Shown in pieces: positions 46,948-55,585 of a stretch of 64,000 bases of DNA. The first letter of the stretch is position 1; every line of letters starts with the position of its first letter. The position numbers were made by a program, and so were the translations under genes. Source of the stretch: Ignavibacteriales bacterium UBA1304 (GTDB taxonomy: Bacteria > Bacteroidota > Ignavibacteria > Ignavibacteriales > Ignavibacteriaceae); the NCBI GenBank assembly GCA_002307295.1, contig DBTY01000004.1, positions 181,117 through 245,116 on the forward strand. The letters are read 5' to 3'. Below the pieces are notes generated by a model, which was not told the origin of the DNA, did not search any database, and worked only from the letters and a program-made list of their open reading frames with translations.

Positions 46948-47952
46948 TTAGAACGTCAAACTAACCGAAAACTGTTGTACAGAACCCAGATATTCCAGTT
47001 TCATAAAGGAATAATCAATCTGCGCAAAACTCAATTTAATTCCGCCTCCGCATGTCAAACCGAATGTTGCGTCCTTTACAAACATTGACTTATAACCTAC
47101 TCTAAAAAAGATCGTATTTAGAAATCCATATTCTCCGCCCATATTAACGCTCTGCACGTTATCGTTCGGATGGATATAGTCTGCGGCTAACAAAATGCTG
47201 TGATCGTCGGCAAATTGCAGCTTATACGATAACCCAAACTTAAAACTTAAAGGCAGCGCCCATTCTTTTGTATAAAGACTGGCCATTACCTGATCATTAT
47301 TGCCAGACATTGTTGCGTCAATATCATGGAACACAATTGCGTCTGCGCCCTGAATCTGAAGTTTTGAACCAAAGTTCTGAATTGCCATGCCAAGTTTAAG
47401 ATTTTTCCAAGGGAGCTGATACAAAATACCAAAGTCCATAGCAATTGCAGAAGCGTTCATATGCCATATTCTTCGGTTAATATATTTGAAATTGGCTCCA
47501 AAGGAGAACCTATCGGTTATTCTTTTTGCATAACCAACGCCAAGAGCTATATCGGCCGCGTCGAATTTAGTGCCGAGACCTTCTGGCTCGTCCACTGTAC
47601 GTACTATCATTTCGGGGGTGGAAAATGACGTTATTGAGGCTCCAAAGCTGCCTACGTCGCCTAAATGCAATACTGCATCAGCATTAACGTATTTCATTCC
47701 GCCGAACCAATCGCTGTAATTAAACACAACGTCGTTGCCGCCATAATTGTCAATGCCCGCAGGATTCCAGTACAAACTTGAAGCATCTTCGCCAACGGCT
47801 GTATATGCTTCACCCAGCGCAGTAGCGCGCGAACCGGCTCCAATCTGAAGGAAGGGAGCGGCGGTAGTCCCTATTTTTGAGACTCCCTGACTCCATGAAA
47901 TTGAATTCCATGAAAATATTGCTAATATTATTATTATTCGCTTGAGTGTCAT
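46948..47952 (-). CDS. PorV/PorQ-like outer-membrane barrel, second copy
   Basis: 334 residues, signal peptide about 1-22. Family signature PFLQIGAGSRATALGEAYTAV then ASSLYWNPAGID (about 33-70), beta-barrel pattern, closing QFSVSLTF. Paralogue of the protein at 5988-7037: both contain a RIWH segment preceded by KYI, a D-FGI-LY strand and a GGGI/GGGF-type penultimate strand. It starts 14 bases after the Asp-rich surface protein. As in the first module, it sits in one operon with a TonB receptor, which suggests a dedicated transport or surface-assembly partner. Confidence 0.85.
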   Translation of the reverse strand: MTLKRIIIILAIFSWNSISWSQGVSKIGTTAAPFLQIGAGSRATALGEAYTAVGEDASSLYWNPAGIDNYGGNDVVFNYSDWFGGMKYVNADAVLHLGDVGSFGASITSFSTPEMIVRTVDEPEGLGTKFDAADIALGVGYAKRITDRFSFGANFKYINRRIWHMNASAIAMDFGILYQLPWKNLKLGMAIQNFGSKLQIQGADAIVFHDIDATMSGNNDQVMASLYTKEWALPLSFKFGLSYKLQFADDHSILLAADYIHPNDNVQSVNMGGEYGFLNTIFFRVGYKSMFVKDATFGLTCGGGIKLSFAQIDYSFMKLEYLGSVQQFSVSLTF

Positions 47953-47966
47953 CAGTTCTCCAAATT

Positions 47967-50900
47967 TTAATTAATTATTGCGAATGTGCCGATTTTAGAA
48001 CCTATACCCGGGCAATCTATATGGAACACATAAATTCCAAATGCTACTTCCAAACCTTCGCTTGTAGTAATATCCCAGGGTTCGCTTCCGTTTGCCATTA
48101 AACCAGTATGATGAAGCGTTTTTATCAAAGTTCCGTTTTGCGTGAATATATGAATCGTACATTCAGCCGGCAGATGAATAAAATATACTTTCCTTTCTCC
48201 TCTTCCCTGCAATGTAGAAGGTTTTTCCCAAGTTGCAGTCAGGACATAAGGGTTTGGCACTACGGCTATTTCGTTTAACGAAGTTCCAGCAACTTTTTTC
48301 AAATTTGTAGCTGTAGTGTTTACTTGGAAAATATCTTTTTTACCAAATGGACTATCGCTTACAAAATAATATTTGTCCCCCGGTTGTGGAACAATTGGAG
48401 TAACTGTAGAATCTACAGGAGCAATAAACTGGAGCTTCCACGCCTTTACATATTTTTTCTCACTTGTTAAAGCAAGAACAGATATTTCGTCGCCTATGCC
48501 AATTTTATTATCTCCATTTACATCCTTCGAAAAAAGGAAATCAAGCGTGTCTAGCGTATTGGTATCATATAATTTGAAGTAAACCTGATCTGTTTTCTTA
48601 AATGGATGATATGCAGGCGCATCTGTTACTTCAAGAGTGAAATTAGCAGGAATAAGACCAGTAGAGCCTTGTAGTATTACTGCCTGAAGATTTGTTTTAA
48701 CTCCTCCCGCCCAGTCTGACGAAGCCAAAACTTTTTTTAAAGTCGGCTTTACATTCTGGAAGTTTAGCTGCAATCCATCAAATATTGTCGACGGCCACGT
48801 GCTGACTGCACTACCCGACGTATCAGTTGGGAGCGTGTATTTATCAATCAATACTGCGCCAGTTGTTTTATTTGTAACGCTGTACTGTGTAGTAATTCTT
48901 TCTCCAAGCGTATTTACCGTATCTACAAAAGTTATTTCATACTTATTTTTGTCTAGAATTTTATCCGGATCAATCGCATCCACTTTTATTTTTCCCGTAG
49001 TTCTTGAACCCGCAGTCTGCTTAACATATCCATCATTATCTGCATCGGTATGCCCTGCATTATAGTTGGTCGCCTGCGCATTTGGAGTCACAATTGCAGT
49101 GTTTTGGCTTTGGGACACAAGCGTTCCATAATTATATGTAAACGAGAATGGACTTTCCGAAGGAGACGCCTCAACAAGATTTCTGTCGTCTAGCCCTGTA
49201 TAATAGCCTTTATCATAAGCTACTATTGCATAGTAGTACGTAACGCCGTTTTTTGTTGTAGCGTCTTCATAACTGTACTGAAGACCGCTGTCGTCGCCCA
49301 TATAATAATGTATTCCAGTAGAATATTGCGAACCCATTTCCGAACCTAAGGCTACCGGGTGCATTCCTTTAACTCCGTCCACAAGATCAAACTGAGCAGT
49401 AGGCTTATAATAAGTTATATTGCCATATCCGTCTGTTATTACCTGAGCTTCTGTCAATTGAGCGTCAGTTCCTCTATAAATTCTATATCCTTCAAAGTTA
49501 AGACCATAAACAGGGTTTACAGATCTTTCAGCTAAGTTATTCCAATAAAGAGTTACCTTATGATCGCCAGCAACAGCTTTCAATTTTGGCTGTAACGGCG
49601 GTTTAGTAAATTTATAGTTATAATTATATATGTTTTGCGAAGTAATTGCGTTTCTATAAATTGTTTTTTCGTCAGCTCCGAAAATCCAGCAAACTGAAAA
49701 TCTCTCTGTCTGCTTTACTTTTAAATTAAAAGGACCAGAAGCGAAAACCCACAGGTTATTTTGATCCTGAGCCGGGGTCTCAAAAGTACCTGGCTGAATT
49801 AGCGTCCAGACTCTCGACTCCTGGTTTATTTTAATAGATCCGTATAAAGGAGAATAAAATGATGTTAATCCAATCTGATCGGACTCGTCTTTATCAAGCG
49901 TTCCAAAATGAGGCTCGCCCTGATCCGGTTTCCCGTTGCCTTCTGTTCCGTCTGCATCTGGACCTACGTAATTAACGTCCGTTGGTCCGATACCATCTGA
50001 GCCAACATCGTCAAATTCAGGATCCCAGTTCCCATTTTCATCGCCAGTCCACCAAACGCCGGATTTTACTGCCGGGACGTCATTTATTGTTTTGTAGCCA
50101 TAAAATGAAAGGAATTTGGTAGTATCGCATCTTGCAGAAAATTCCCTTATTATATTATCTTTACCAGTAAATTTAGTGCCAGCGCCGTTGTCTCTTCTTT
50201 CGTCAATAAGACCGTCCCCATCATTATCAATTCCGTCGTCGCTATTGCCGGGACTCTCCAAATATTTCCAGCCCATGTATCCAGGTAACACATCTGTATA
50301 TTTTGTCCAGATACCCTTATCCTGATATGCATAAGCCCAAACCATATTCTGGGATCTGTCATAATTATCCATATCGTTAGTGCTGCCCAGTCCGCCGGGA
50401 TGCGTATCGGCAAAAGCGCCAAAATAAATATTTTTGTTATATGCGGTTTCGCCAATATTTGTAATACGGAAATGGATAAAAATCTGATCCTGCGCCAAAG
50501 GATTAACCCACTGGAACAAGCGGGTTTCACACTGCAAACCTAAGCCGCGTTTTGTAGTATCGCTTGCAAAAGGATAATAAGGATACTCTGAATTGTAAAA
50601 ATCGTCAGTCACATACATAGCTTCATCGTCTGCATTAAACTGATTTTTACCAAAATAGCCATTCCATGTCCCGTCCCATGTATTGTCTTTACCCGGCCAT
50701 GTAGCCGGCCATGTTGTAGCATCAGAGCTGTGAGCTATATATGAAGTCTTATCAACTGTTCCATCTGAGCCAGTAAACGACCTATTTTCATTAGCATAAC
50801 CCGGCAAAGGATTCCACCAGTACTCAGTCCCATCAGGAGCTTTATTAGCATCTCCACCAAAAGACTCAGAGATTACATGATACGTTTTTCCGTCTGCGCC

Positions 50901-51182
50901 GGTAACTTCGGCCGCTACAAGCATTGTCATTTCGAGAATATGACCATGTCCAGTGCCTTTAGGCCAAACGCCGGAGTAAGGATCGCCGGATTTACCAAAG
51001 ATGCCCCAATTTCCAAGTATTGACTCCACTCTGTTAGAATTCATTACAAGCGTTTTTCGGTATATTTTTTGCCCTCGGTTCGGGTCTATATAAATACCGT
51101 CTGAAGTTTGCGCGTTAACTAGAACAGGAATGGAAATACTAATCACAACAACGCAAAAGATCAAAAACTTTTTAATTCCCAT
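47967..51182 (-). CDS. Large Asp-rich surface protein with FlgD-like C-terminal tail, second copy
   Basis: 1071 residues, signal peptide about 1-24. Homologue of the protein at 7060-10596: shared are RGLGLQCETRLFQWVNPLAQ (there RGLGLTVTARSYQWANPLAE), an Asp-rich stretch (DDGIDNDGDGLIDERRDNG; GPDADGTEGNGKPDQGEPHF at about 320-425), an FnIII-like region with VTLYWNNLAERSVNPVYGLN (about 545) and a C-terminal FlgD-like fold (VVPNPYVLTATWEKP, GRGERKVYFIHLPAECTIHI). The NPFNP sorting motif is absent. The Asp-rich region resembles thrombospondin type-3 calcium loops. It lies between the receptor (38-base gap) and the PorV-like gene (14 bases), the place SusD holds in classical loci. Confidence 0.7.
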   Translation of the reverse strand: MGIKKFLIFCVVVISISIPVLVNAQTSDGIYIDPNRGQKIYRKTLVMNSNRVESILGNWGIFGKSGDPYSGVWPKGTGHGHILEMTMLVAAEVTGADGKTYHVISESFGGDANKAPDGTEYWWNPLPGYANENRSFTGSDGTVDKTSYIAHSSDATTWPATWPGKDNTWDGTWNGYFGKNQFNADDEAMYVTDDFYNSEYPYYPFASDTTKRGLGLQCETRLFQWVNPLAQDQIFIHFRITNIGETAYNKNIYFGAFADTHPGGLGSTNDMDNYDRSQNMVWAYAYQDKGIWTKYTDVLPGYMGWKYLESPGNSDDGIDNDGDGLIDERRDNGAGTKFTGKDNIIREFSARCDTTKFLSFYGYKTINDVPAVKSGVWWTGDENGNWDPEFDDVGSDGIGPTDVNYVGPDADGTEGNGKPDQGEPHFGTLDKDESDQIGLTSFYSPLYGSIKINQESRVWTLIQPGTFETPAQDQNNLWVFASGPFNLKVKQTERFSVCWIFGADEKTIYRNAITSQNIYNYNYKFTKPPLQPKLKAVAGDHKVTLYWNNLAERSVNPVYGLNFEGYRIYRGTDAQLTEAQVITDGYGNITYYKPTAQFDLVDGVKGMHPVALGSEMGSQYSTGIHYYMGDDSGLQYSYEDATTKNGVTYYYAIVAYDKGYYTGLDDRNLVEASPSESPFSFTYNYGTLVSQSQNTAIVTPNAQATNYNAGHTDADNDGYVKQTAGSRTTGKIKVDAIDPDKILDKNKYEITFVDTVNTLGERITTQYSVTNKTTGAVLIDKYTLPTDTSGSAVSTWPSTIFDGLQLNFQNVKPTLKKVLASSDWAGGVKTNLQAVILQGSTGLIPANFTLEVTDAPAYHPFKKTDQVYFKLYDTNTLDTLDFLFSKDVNGDNKIGIGDEISVLALTSEKKYVKAWKLQFIAPVDSTVTPIVPQPGDKYYFVSDSPFGKKDIFQVNTTATNLKKVAGTSLNEIAVVPNPYVLTATWEKPSTLQGRGERKVYFIHLPAECTIHIFTQNGTLIKTLHHTGLMANGSEPWDITTSEGLEVAFGIYVFHIDCPGIGSKIGTFAIIN

Positions 51183-51220
51183 TATTTCTACCTCGATTTA
51201 TTGCTTATTAAAACTCGATA

Positions 51221-53875
51221 TTAAAGATTAACTGAAAAACCAACTTTAACTAAACGCGGTCTTGGCTGCGACGATGGATCAAATCTGTACTCATAAAGCG
51301 AATTCAGATAATTAAGTTTTGAGTGCGCAGAAAGTTCCAGCTGCGTCAATTGAGGCATATATTCGTCCAAAGTCTGGTCTAATAGATTTTCTACTTTCAT
51401 AAAAATTTGCGCAGTTATACCAGCTACAGTTATATTTTTATAGCATTTAAGATCAATGTTAAATTGTTCTTTTCTTCTGCCTAAATTAAGCAGCTGCGTA
51501 TTTTCAGTTAAACTGTATGAAGTAGTCGGCGTATACGGAGTGCCGGAGTGTACCTGCGTAATAGCGCTTACGCCCCAGTCATCGCCGCTTACATTTACAA
51601 CCCAGTTAAGCACGTGTCTCTGATCCCAGTTAAGAGGCACAAGCGTTTTAGTCGACTCGTCTTTATTAGCCGCGTCATAAAAAGCCTGTTTTGGATCAGA
51701 ACCGTTTCCATCAGCCACCTGATAAGTATAATCAATATTGGAAGAAAGCAAACCTGTCTGAAGCAGATCAAGAGCTAATGTAATGCCCCAAACAGAACCA
51801 TAGTCTTTGTTTGTATATTGACCGTAGTCTACAATGTCAAAAGTTTGGTAAAGAGAAGCGCCTGCTAGATTTCTGATGTCTTTATAATAACAGGTCGCGT
51901 TAAGTATAAGAGAAGGGTTTAGTTTTTGTTGAATACCGATTTCATAAATAGTCGTTCTCTGAGCGTCTAAATCCGCATTTCCTACAAAGGATGAAAATGT
52001 TCCTGTGACTTTATATCCAGGATTTTCATATAAACGGCTAAATTCTGGTATCTGGAAAAACTCGCCATAAGAAGCGTGAATAGAACCGCCGTCAGAAATA
52101 GGGAAGGCCAACCCTATACGAGGGCTGAACTGCTGTTTTGCTTTTACCCAGCGGTATGCTTCATCAAAGGATTTTCCTCTTTTGTTTGAAGGATCGGTCA
52201 TATCTCTTGGCACATAACTTTTTGCATCAAAATAATCGTATCTTACGCCTGCATTAACGATGAAATCTTCAATTTCGATCTTATCCTGCAGATATCCGCT
52301 AAGTTCAAGCGGTTTTTTATCATAGTAATTATGAGCAAATGAAGTAGCCGCATCGTCTACTTGTAGCTGCCAGTGTGTGGCTTCTTCTCTTCTTACTGTA
52401 AACGACTCGTCCTGCAGCTCATGCGTCCTATATTCAAAGCCCATCTTCAAAAGATGCTGGCTGTGAATCTGATCGGATATATCGTATTTTATTGCCAGAG
52501 TATGGCTTTTATTATATTGGAATGACGGATCAACTGTGCCAACTCCAAAAACGTCAGATGGAAGATCTACCTGTTGATGTATTCCGATGTTATATCTTGA
52601 ATCGTACGGGTCTTTGTATTTTGACCGTTCATATTTGTAAGTATAATAGGACAATCTGAGTTCCTGAACTATATTAGAACTAATAGTGTGAGTCAATGAT
52701 AACAAATTGTTCATTCCCCACGATTCGCTTGTAGGAATATAGTCGGGTTCATATTTATAATAATGATTGTATCCCTGCCCTTTAGAATAATTAGCCGAAT
52801 AGCCATAAGACGCTTTCAGTCTTGGGGCAAGAGCCGAAGTAATTTTTCCCTGAAAAGTATAACCGTTAGAACTATTCATAGAAACAACTGAACCGTCTCC
52901 TGTAGACTGTACTACCCAGTAGTTAGGATCCGCGCTGTTAAAATTACAAGTATCGCCAGGGGTGTGGTTCTTTTTGCCATATAGCCATCCTTCTTCATCA
53001 TAAACACGGAAGGAGGAAAAGAAAGTAGTATTATTAAGAAACGGAACCGGCCCTTCAAAAGAACCTTCAGCATATTTTTCGGCAAGAGGATTGATTTTAT
53101 TGATATTCATAAAAATATCATCATGCCCGGAAATAAAGTCTCCGGAATAAGCTGAAATAGATTCCTTATAAGACTTTCCGCCTTCTTTTGTTACAATGTT
53201 AACAATACCAGACATTGCCCGCCCGTATTCGGCATTGAATGTGCCGCTTATAACTTCGAGCTGTTGTACAGTATTATTTTCTATAGAAACGGCAAGACCG
53301 CCGCCAAACGGATTACTGACTGAAATACCGTCTACAATATATTCGACCTCTGCAGATCTGCCGCCTCTTAAGTGCATTCCGCCGCCGGCGTCTTTTGTCA
53401 TACCAACTTGCAGAGAAAGAATATCGTTTAATGTTTCAACAGGCATTTTTTGAATTTCGCCTGCGCTGATTTGTTGGGAAGTAGCAGTCAAATCTTTTAT
53501 TATTCCTTCCTTCTTTGCAACAACTTCTACTTCGGCAGTTTGAACTCCAACTGGTGAAAGTGAAAAATCTACGTGAGTAGTTCTATCAAGATTTACCACA
53601 ACTTCCTTTTCGATTACCGACTGGTAACCAATAAATGAAGCTTTAATTTGGTACTTGCCAGGAGAAACGTTGAGAATAAAGAAAGAACCGTCAACATCTG
53701 AAGCGGCTCCCAAAGATGTATTTAAGATCAAAATATTTGCCCCAATTATGGGTTCACCTGTTCTGGCATCAACAATCTTTCCCGATATTTTGCCAGTTGT
53801 TCCGGCAAAAATAGTATTCACGGTAAGAAATATGATCAGGCTCAGAAATAGAGTAATTTTTCGCATCAATAGCAT
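51221..53875 (-). CDS. SusC-like TonB-dependent receptor, second copy
   Basis: 884 residues; the ATG at codon 4 (53866) is better spaced from the CGAG ribosome-binding site than the first ATG. Signal peptide, then a carboxypeptidase-regulatory-like domain (TGKISGKIVDARTGEPIIGA, about 25-110), plug (about 130-235; LNDILSLQVGM, LRGGRSAEVEYIVDGISV, NAEYGRAMSGIVNIVTKEGG) and barrel ending PRLVKVGFSVNL. First gene of the catabolic surface operon; 507 bases upstream hold two operator-like palindromes and the regulator's terminator. It probably imports manno-oligosaccharides, by context only. Same gene order after it as after the receptor at 10630-13524. Confidence 0.9.
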   Translation of the reverse strand: MLLMRKITLFLSLIIFLTVNTIFAGTTGKISGKIVDARTGEPIIGANILILNTSLGAASDVDGSFFILNVSPGKYQIKASFIGYQSVIEKEVVVNLDRTTHVDFSLSPVGVQTAEVEVVAKKEGIIKDLTATSQQISAGEIQKMPVETLNDILSLQVGMTKDAGGGMHLRGGRSAEVEYIVDGISVSNPFGGGLAVSIENNTVQQLEVISGTFNAEYGRAMSGIVNIVTKEGGKSYKESISAYSGDFISGHDDIFMNINKINPLAEKYAEGSFEGPVPFLNNTTFFSSFRVYDEEGWLYGKKNHTPGDTCNFNSADPNYWVVQSTGDGSVVSMNSSNGYTFQGKITSALAPRLKASYGYSANYSKGQGYNHYYKYEPDYIPTSESWGMNNLLSLTHTISSNIVQELRLSYYTYKYERSKYKDPYDSRYNIGIHQQVDLPSDVFGVGTVDPSFQYNKSHTLAIKYDISDQIHSQHLLKMGFEYRTHELQDESFTVRREEATHWQLQVDDAATSFAHNYYDKKPLELSGYLQDKIEIEDFIVNAGVRYDYFDAKSYVPRDMTDPSNKRGKSFDEAYRWVKAKQQFSPRIGLAFPISDGGSIHASYGEFFQIPEFSRLYENPGYKVTGTFSSFVGNADLDAQRTTIYEIGIQQKLNPSLILNATCYYKDIRNLAGASLYQTFDIVDYGQYTNKDYGSVWGITLALDLLQTGLLSSNIDYTYQVADGNGSDPKQAFYDAANKDESTKTLVPLNWDQRHVLNWVVNVSGDDWGVSAITQVHSGTPYTPTTSYSLTENTQLLNLGRRKEQFNIDLKCYKNITVAGITAQIFMKVENLLDQTLDEYMPQLTQLELSAHSKLNYLNSLYEYRFDPSSQPRPRLVKVGFSVNL

Positions 53876-54030
53876 CTCGATTTTATTTATGAATATTAAT
53901 TATTTAGTTAAATTACTTACGAAAATCTGACACTTTACTATTGAAAGGACTAAAGCTAACTGTATCTATGTATTTGTTGCATTTTGCAATATTCACTATT
54001 GAATAGCATCTATTCAGCAAATGCTTTTAT

Positions 54031-54044
54031 ATGTATATATACAA
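54031..54044. promoter_or_regulatory. Operator palindrome, site 3 (receptor promoter)
   Basis: ATGTATATATACAA, 13 of 14 matches to TTGTATATATACAA, 156 bases before the receptor ATG. Confidence 0.55.
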
Positions 54045-54157
54045 TATATTACGTCCTTTTTAATTTTCCAAATTATTTTTTTGCTAATATTTTTTGGCTC
54101 CTTGTAGCGATACGACTGTAGATTATATATCCGAATAAAACGCGGCTGGCATGTATA

Positions 54158-54171
54158 TTGTATATATACTC
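54158..54171. promoter_or_regulatory. Operator-like site 4 (receptor promoter, distal)
   Basis: TTGTATATATACTC, 12 of 14 matches, preceded by ATGTATA. It lies 127 bases from site 3, a spacing that could allow DNA looping. Confidence 0.45.
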
Positions 54172-54196
54172 TTGAAGCAGAAGATCGTCCCTAATC

Positions 54197-54229
54197 AAAA
54201 AAGGGATAAATAGAATATCTATTTATCCC
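54197..54229 (-). terminator. Rho-independent terminator of the regulator gene
   Basis: GGGATAAATA / TATTTATCCC stem with a 7-base loop, followed on the minus strand by TTTTTT. Confidence 0.85.
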
Positions 54230-54382
54230 CTGTAATTTGACTAAATGAATAGAGATACTTAAAGACTTATTTTGAAGGTGTAGAGCACAGATTTATTGAC
54301 AAATCTAATTACAAATTATCAAAAACCAACAAATAGGATTTAGCATCTGGTTTATTTAATTCTTTAAAGAACGCAGCTTTTA

Positions 54383-55462
54383 CTAATTCTCCTGATAAAA
54401 CCCTCCCTTTCCATCAGGAAGAATAAGCTTCGGCTCAATTTTTACGTGGACTATGGGAGCGTTTGGATCTTTTATTTTATTTATTAGTATCTCCGCCGCT
54501 TTTCTGCCCATCTCATCGTTGAACTGCTCAACTGTTGAGCACACAGGCATCTCGTAACTGTTGTTATATCCAAATATATGGCAGTTTTCAGGCAGTTCAA
54601 TATTGTTGTCCTGCAATTTCTTTTGGAACTCAATCACCATTAAATCGTGGTTAAAGCAAATTCCAAGATTTTTATACATTGAGCAGTACTTAAGAAAATT
54701 ATCAGACAGCTCTTCATATGACATAATGAGCTCCTGCTCTTCGCTTCCGTACAAAATCTGAATGGCTTTTTTATAACCTTCAGTTTTTTCGATAGACGAA
54801 GATACTGTACGCAGCACTTCATCAGGTTGAATGTAAATAATTCTATCGCAAAGTCTATTATATTTAAGATAAGAGCACACTTTCATCATGCCGTCTGTAT
54901 TATTGATTACTACGTAATCAGTATCTATTTCCGGCACATATCTATCTATCAAAACAAATGGGATTTTCCTTTCTTTCAGTTCAACTATGTGGGAATAGTT
55001 TGTCCTATAGTGATCTTCAAGAAAAACTATTAAACCGTCTATTTTTCTGGCGATTAGCTTCTCAATCGTTTCTTTTTCTTTTTCGTGGCTCATATTAGAA
55101 ATTGCGACAGTAAGGCTGATTTTTGCTTTTTCTAGACGATGCCTTACTCCTGCAAGAACGTCAAGAAATATCTTATGGGAGCTGAAACCCTTTGGAATGA
55201 TTAGCGATACTTCTTTTACGCTTACCTGAGGGACGCTCCTGTCTACAAATACGCCTTTCCCTTGTCTCTTAGTAATAAGTCCTTCCTGTTCCATTTCAAT
55301 CAAAGTTCTGTTTACTGTAGCATAACTATAGCCAAGATTTTTTATTATATCTCTCACAGTAGGAAGCTGATCATTCTGTTTAAGGTCGTTTTTATCAATA
55401 TATTCTAAAAGCTCTTCTCTCAAAGCTTCGTATTTTTTTTTACTGCTATTTTTCTCGCTCAT
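54383..55462 (-). CDS. GntR-type transcriptional regulator with LacI-like sugar-binding domain (AraR type)
   Basis: 359 residues, ribosome-binding site AGGG. The N-terminal GntR winged helix (about 5-72; QNDQLPTVRDIIKNLGYSYA, LIEMEQEGLITKRQGKGVFV) is joined to a LacI/periplasmic-binding-protein-like sensor (about 80-355; ISLTVAISNMSHEKEKETIE, DGLIVFLED, IPFVLIDRYVPEIDTDYVV). This is the AraR layout: a sugar bound by the C-terminal domain releases the dimer from DNA. AraR-type operators have the form TTGTA...TACAA, which matches the palindromes at 22911, 22943, 54031 and 57631. It lies between the receptor operon and the symporter, with its own terminator. Likely the local repressor, induced by mannose or a manno-oligosaccharide (inference). 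Confidence 0.85.
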   Translation of the reverse strand: MSEKNSSKKKYEALREELLEYIDKNDLKQNDQLPTVRDIIKNLGYSYATVNRTLIEMEQEGLITKRQGKGVFVDRSVPQVSVKEVSLIIPKGFSSHKIFLDVLAGVRHRLEKAKISLTVAISNMSHEKEKETIEKLIARKIDGLIVFLEDHYRTNYSHIVELKERKIPFVLIDRYVPEIDTDYVVINNTDGMMKVCSYLKYNRLCDRIIYIQPDEVLRTVSSSIEKTEGYKKAIQILYGSEEQELIMSYEELSDNFLKYCSMYKNLGICFNHDLMVIEFQKKLQDNNIELPENCHIFGYNNSYEMPVCSTVEQFNDEMGRKAAEILINKIKDPNAPIVHVKIEPKLILPDGKGGFYQEN

Positions 55463-55585
55463 TTACATGCCCTTAATATATTTGGTCATTTTTTCGCTAC
55501 ATTTTCGTTTAATCTAATCTTATAAATTATATAAGCTATAAGATCGTCACATTATTTATTATTCGCCTTTAATTTCAGCGGTTTC

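Larger units (their letters stand above)
53876..54382. promoter_or_regulatory. 507-bp promoter region of the second receptor operon
   Basis: No gene. Holds two operator-like palindromes (54031-54044 and 54158-54171) and the terminator of the regulator gene (54197-54229). The rest shows nothing further. Confidence 0.6.

Noticed and set aside
47967..51182. The Asp-rich protein as SusD
   Set aside because: No lipobox and no helical TPR-like pattern; it is beta-rich with a FlgD-like tail and twice SusD's length.
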